Positions 8,761-10,627 of a stretch of DNA of 10,627 nt are shown here, in pieces. The DNA is taken from positions 1 through 10,627 of the forward strand of contig JAWOBP010000198.1 of assembly GCA_046484285.1 (NCBI GenBank). The letters run 5' to 3'. Made by a program: the position numbers and the translations under genes. Position 1 is the first letter of the stretch. Every line of letters starts with the position of its first letter. The stretch comes from CAZHCG01 sp046484285 (GTDB lineage Bacteria; Myxococcota_A; Polyangia; JAAYKL01). The notes beneath the pieces are model-generated. The model saw nothing but the letters and a program-made list of their open reading frames with translations. It searched no databases and was not told the origin of the DNA.

Positions 8761-8983
8761 GTTCGAGCTGTTCACCTCCGCGCGGGGATATCTCGGACAA
8801 TTTCGGCCCGTCGACGACGCTTCGGCGGGGTTCCTCGTCATCCTCGGTTCGCCGGGGCTCGGCCCGGCGCTGGCGGTCGGGCTGGGGGCGAAGGAGATCG
8901 TGGGACGCAGGCTGGAGAGCTGGGTCGAAAAGGTCGAGCACGAGACCTCGGCGTCCAAGGGCGGAAAAGAAGAGTCCGACTGA
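8738..8983 (+). CDS. Doubtful small ORF, 81 residues, one hydrophobic segment
   Basis: The frame has strong G/C preference at third positions and a balanced composition, as a real gene would. It has a hydrophobic stretch rich in Gly and Leu (about 31-51) and a charged C-terminus (about 57-81). I recognise no family. Against it: the only ATG (8738) lies inside the -10 box of the divergent operon promoter, there is no Shine-Dalgarno sequence, and the leader would overlap the 62-residue gene. It could be the remnant of a longer gene, with the first codons not translated. Confidence 0.28.
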   Translation: MPGAADVKFELFTSARGYLGQFRPVDDASAGFLVILGSPGLGPALAVGLGAKEIVGRRLESWVEKVEHETSASKGGKEESD

Positions 8984-8996
8984 GGCCTTTCGGGCC
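8984..8996. terminator. Weak hairpin between convergent genes
   Basis: GGCC (8984-8987) and GGCC (8993-8996) flank a 5-base loop, directly after the small plus-strand ORF and 31 bases beyond the toxin stop on the other strand. The 4-bp stem has no adjacent T-run. It is a possible but weak terminator. Confidence 0.2.
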
Positions 8997-9027
8997 GGGG
9001 CGAGACGCCGTAGCGACACGAGCGTGA

Positions 9028-9363
9028 TCAGTCGTCCGGCTCGAGGTCGTCCGGGCGCAGCAGGCGATGGCCTTCGAACACGGTCAGGACTTGCAGAGTC
9101 GCACCCTGGACGCGATAGACGATGCGGTAGTTGCCGCGGAGAATCTCGCGCAGGTGTTCTTGGCCCAACTCGGGTACGATTCTGCCGGCGTTCTCGACTG
9201 CTGTTATCAGCGAGCTCACCCAGCGGCTCGCAGCGGTCGGACTGTCTCGGGAAATGTAGTCGCCGATCGCAATGAGATCCCGGCGCGCTCGCTCGGTCCA
9301 GAAGATAGCGGGCGCCTGCGGTGGCCGTCTCCGGTCGCTTTTCGGTCTCTTCTTTGAGCTCAT
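9028..9363 (-). CDS. ParE/RelE superfamily toxin
   Basis: This 111-residue protein is the likely toxin of a type II toxin-antitoxin pair. After a basic leader (1-18) come family blocks: FWTERARRDLIAIGDYIS (21-38), the second helix ASRWVSSLITAVENA (45-59), PELG (64-67), REILRGNYRIVYRV (72-85) and the final strand LQVLTVFEGHRLL (90-102). Length and order fit ParE/RelE toxins. I cannot tell from sequence whether it targets gyrase (ParE) or mRNA (RelE/YoeB). ATG 9363 overlaps the antitoxin stop as ATGA, a 4-base overlap that couples their translation. An open frame continues upstream inside the antitoxin gene but carries no family sequence there. Confidence 0.9.
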   Translation of the reverse strand: MSSKKRPKSDRRRPPQAPAIFWTERARRDLIAIGDYISRDSPTAASRWVSSLITAVENAGRIVPELGQEHLREILRGNYRIVYRVQGATLQVLTVFEGHRLLRPDDLEPDD

Positions 9364-9653
9364 CGCGACGGCGTGTCGCCGAACCGCTCGGCCAGCTCGG
9401 CTACGATTTCCTCGTGCGGGGTCACCCGCCCGGCATTTGCGTCGGTCAGCCCCTCCCCCACCGCCTCCACGAACCGCGCGCGCTCGGTGAGCAGATCGTA
9501 CGCCCGCGGCGACAGGAGCACCCCGGCGGCCCGGCCGTTCTGAGTTATCACCACCGGCGCGCCGGACCGCGCGACGCGGCCGAGCCACTCCTTGGCCCGG
9601 GCCTTGAACTCGCTCATCGGCACGATATCCTCGGAAACCTTCAGTCCGCTCAT
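9360..9653 (-). CDS. Phd/YefM family antitoxin
   Basis: This 97-residue protein is the antitoxin partner of the toxin encoded just downstream, and is expected to bind both the toxin and its own promoter. The N-terminal DNA-binding/dimer domain shows the hallmark pattern: VPMSEFKARAKEWLGRV (11-27), PVVITQNGRAAGVLLSP (33-49), then AYDLL (51-55). The C-terminal part (about 58-97) is helical and charged, as in toxin-binding tails. ATG 9653 is chosen because AGGAGG lies 7 bases upstream. A TTG at 9677 is in frame but sits upstream of that ribosome site and next to the promoter -10, so it is unlikely. Pairing of a Phd/YefM antitoxin with a ParE/RelE toxin is common. Confidence 0.92.
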   Translation of the reverse strand: MSGLKVSEDIVPMSEFKARAKEWLGRVARSGAPVVITQNGRAAGVLLSPRAYDLLTERARFVEAVGEGLTDANAGRVTPHEEIVAELAERFGDTPSR

Positions 9654-9660
9654 CTCAGAA

Positions 9661-9666
9661 CCTCCT
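9661..9666 (-). promoter_or_regulatory. Ribosome binding site of the antitoxin gene
   Basis: Perfect AGGAGG on the minus strand, 7 bases from ATG 9653. It rules out the longer TTG start. Confidence 0.85.
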
Positions 9667-9675
9667 ATCGCACAC

Positions 9676-9703
9676 AATATAGCATCATATTAGGTCTTGA
9701 TAA
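9676..9703 (-). promoter_or_regulatory. Probable promoter and operator of the toxin-antitoxin module
   Basis: The minus strand has TTATCA (9703-9698), a 16-base spacer and TATATT (9681-9676), with TGC just before it giving an extended -10. A short inverted repeat, AATAT-6-ATATT (9676-9691), overlaps the -10 box and is a natural site for antitoxin autorepression. The stretch is AT-rich in otherwise GC-rich DNA. Confidence 0.5.
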
Positions 9704-9737
9704 GGCCCTGAGAAAATATCCCTGTTACTCGGCTGGC

Positions 9738-10627
9738 CTAGAACTGCTGGCGGTAGGTCTGCAGGAGGTTGCTGATCTCCTCCAGGTCGGGATCGCCGGC
9801 CAGGGCTTCTGCGGCCTGGTCCACCTGTGCGATCGTCTCGTCGATCAGGTCCAGCGCCTGCTGGCCGGACAGCTCCTCGAGCTCGTCCAGCGCGTCGGCG
9901 TAGGCGGTGATCGCGTCGCCCTTGAGCAGCAGCGAGTTGTCTCCTCCCCACAACTCGCCGCGGGTCGTCTCCAGCGCGGTGTCGACCGGCTCGTGGGTGA
10001 AGGGCCGCTTCCAGTGCGCGATCACGGTCACCGGGTCGTCGTCGGACAGCACGCTCGAGTCGCAGGAGCCCAGCACCTGGTGGTAGATCATCGCGTCGTT
10101 GGGCGCGAGGTGCCCGGGCTCGACCTCGTCCGGGTTCTCCGAGTACTCCTCGCCGTGGAACTCCACCATCTCGAAGGTGGGCGGCAGGTCGAGCTGCACC
10201 TGCACGTCGCGGGCCGCGACCTCGATGTTCTCCAGGAAGCGATCGCCGAACATCTTCTCGACCTCCTGCTGGGTGTCGATGAAGATGTAGGCGCCCTTGC
10301 CCGCGTCGGTGACCGCGTCCATCAGCTGCTCGTTGTAAGCGTAGGTTCCTCCGAGCTCGCCCACGCCGACGCCCATCATGTAGATGCCCTCGTCCTCGGA
10401 GTCCTCGGCGTGCTGGGCGATCAGCTCCTCGTCGGTGATTCCGATGTCGGCCCCGCCGTCCGACATCAGGACGACGCGGTCGATCCGGTCCGCGCCGTAG
10501 TTCTCCTGGGCCAGCTCGTAGGCGCGCACCAGGCCGTCGTGCAGGTTGGTGCCGCCACCGGCGGACCGGGTGGGGCCGGGTCGTTGTTGCGCGGGGCGCC
10601 GGGTCGCATATACTGCGACGGATGGAC
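9738..10627 (-). CDS. Von Willebrand factor A domain protein, YfbK-like, 3' part (5' end outside window)
   Basis: About 295 C-terminal residues are visible; the gene runs off the window edge. The middle and end of a VWA domain can be read: GGGTNLHDGL (second metal-site motif), then RVVLMSDGGADIG (third), and GIYMMGVGVGE. This is followed by the NEQLMDAVTDAGKGAYIFIDT block typical of the YfbK group and a beta-rich region (VAARDVQVQLDLPP, then VIAHWKRPF). A helical C-terminus follows (LLKGDAITAYADALDEL and beyond, Leu/Asp/Gln-rich). The first metal motif (DxSxS) must lie upstream. Family members are usually secreted or lipoproteins, but that end is not here. The visible reading frame near the edge (about 10565-10627) does not look like the expected VWA sequence. 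It ends 84 bases before the antitoxin start, on the same strand. Confidence 0.85.
   Translation of the reverse strand, partial: PSVAVYATRRPAQQRPGPTRSAGGGTNLHDGLVRAYELAQENYGADRIDRVVLMSDGGADIGITDEELIAQHAEDSEDEGIYMMGVGVGELGGTYAYNEQLMDAVTDAGKGAYIFIDTQQEVEKMFGDRFLENIEVAARDVQVQLDLPPTFEMVEFHGEEYSENPDEVEPGHLAPNDAMIYHQVLGSCDSSVLSDDDPVTVIAHWKRPFTHEPVDTALETTRGELWGGDNSLLLKGDAITAYADALDELEELSGQQALDLIDETIAQVDQAAEALAGDPDLEEISNLLQTYRQQF

Noticed and set aside
9654..9677. TTG start giving a longer antitoxin
   Set aside because: The TTG lies upstream of the perfect AGGAGG and abuts the promoter -10 box. ATG 9653 has ideal spacing.

Overview
The window is GC-rich bacterial DNA; third codon positions are almost all G or C in the clear genes. 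Nothing in it names a species. The gene content (Tat and Sec exported alkaline-phosphatase-superfamily phosphodiesterases, a small PAPS-type sulfotransferase, a YfbK-like von Willebrand A protein, a Phd/ParE toxin-antitoxin pair) fits a diderm, perhaps environmental, lineage of deltaproteobacterial or related type. That placement is inference only.

Layout. Bases 1-418 hold no gene I can support. 419-2408 (+) carry two overlapping Opp/Dpp-type ABC ATPases, the end of a peptide or nickel importer operon whose permeases are not in the window. 2409-2596 is a convergent intergenic region with three inverted repeats. 2597-8707 (-) is a compact six-gene operon, read from right to left: a 62-residue ribbon-helix-helix-like protein, a 273-residue membrane protein, a Tat-exported phosphodiesterase (PDE2), a 199-residue sulfotransferase, a membrane-anchored phosphodiesterase (PDE1), and a 60-residue lipoprotein. 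A good sigma70-like promoter lies at 8733-8760. 8738-8983 (+) is a doubtful small ORF. 9028-9653 (-) is a Phd/YefM-ParE/RelE toxin-antitoxin module with its own AT-rich promoter. 9738-10627 (-) is the 3' part of a VWA-domain gene cut by the window end.

The part that deserves attention is the six-gene operon. Its first and last products are unrelated small proteins (a putative DNA-binding protein and a lipoprotein), yet both end in nearly the same tail, K-K-x-L-K-x-L-G-Y-I-x. That tail resembles the LxxLGY ends seen on many sulfatase and alkaline-phosphatase-superfamily enzymes, but the two such enzymes encoded here lack it. The two phosphodiesterases are paralogues with complete metal-ligand sets and are predicted to sit on opposite sides of the inner membrane. 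PDE2 has a twin-arginine signal. PDE1 has a signal peptide, a YIGPGAG segment and one more membrane helix followed by a basic cluster, which puts its catalytic domain in the cytoplasm. The operon promoter lies within an 11-bp perfect inverted repeat whose gene-proximal arm covers the Shine-Dalgarno sequence and the first base of the start codon. Together this suggests a self-regulated cell-envelope system that handles a phospho- or sulfo-modified substrate. The substrate cannot be read from the sequence.
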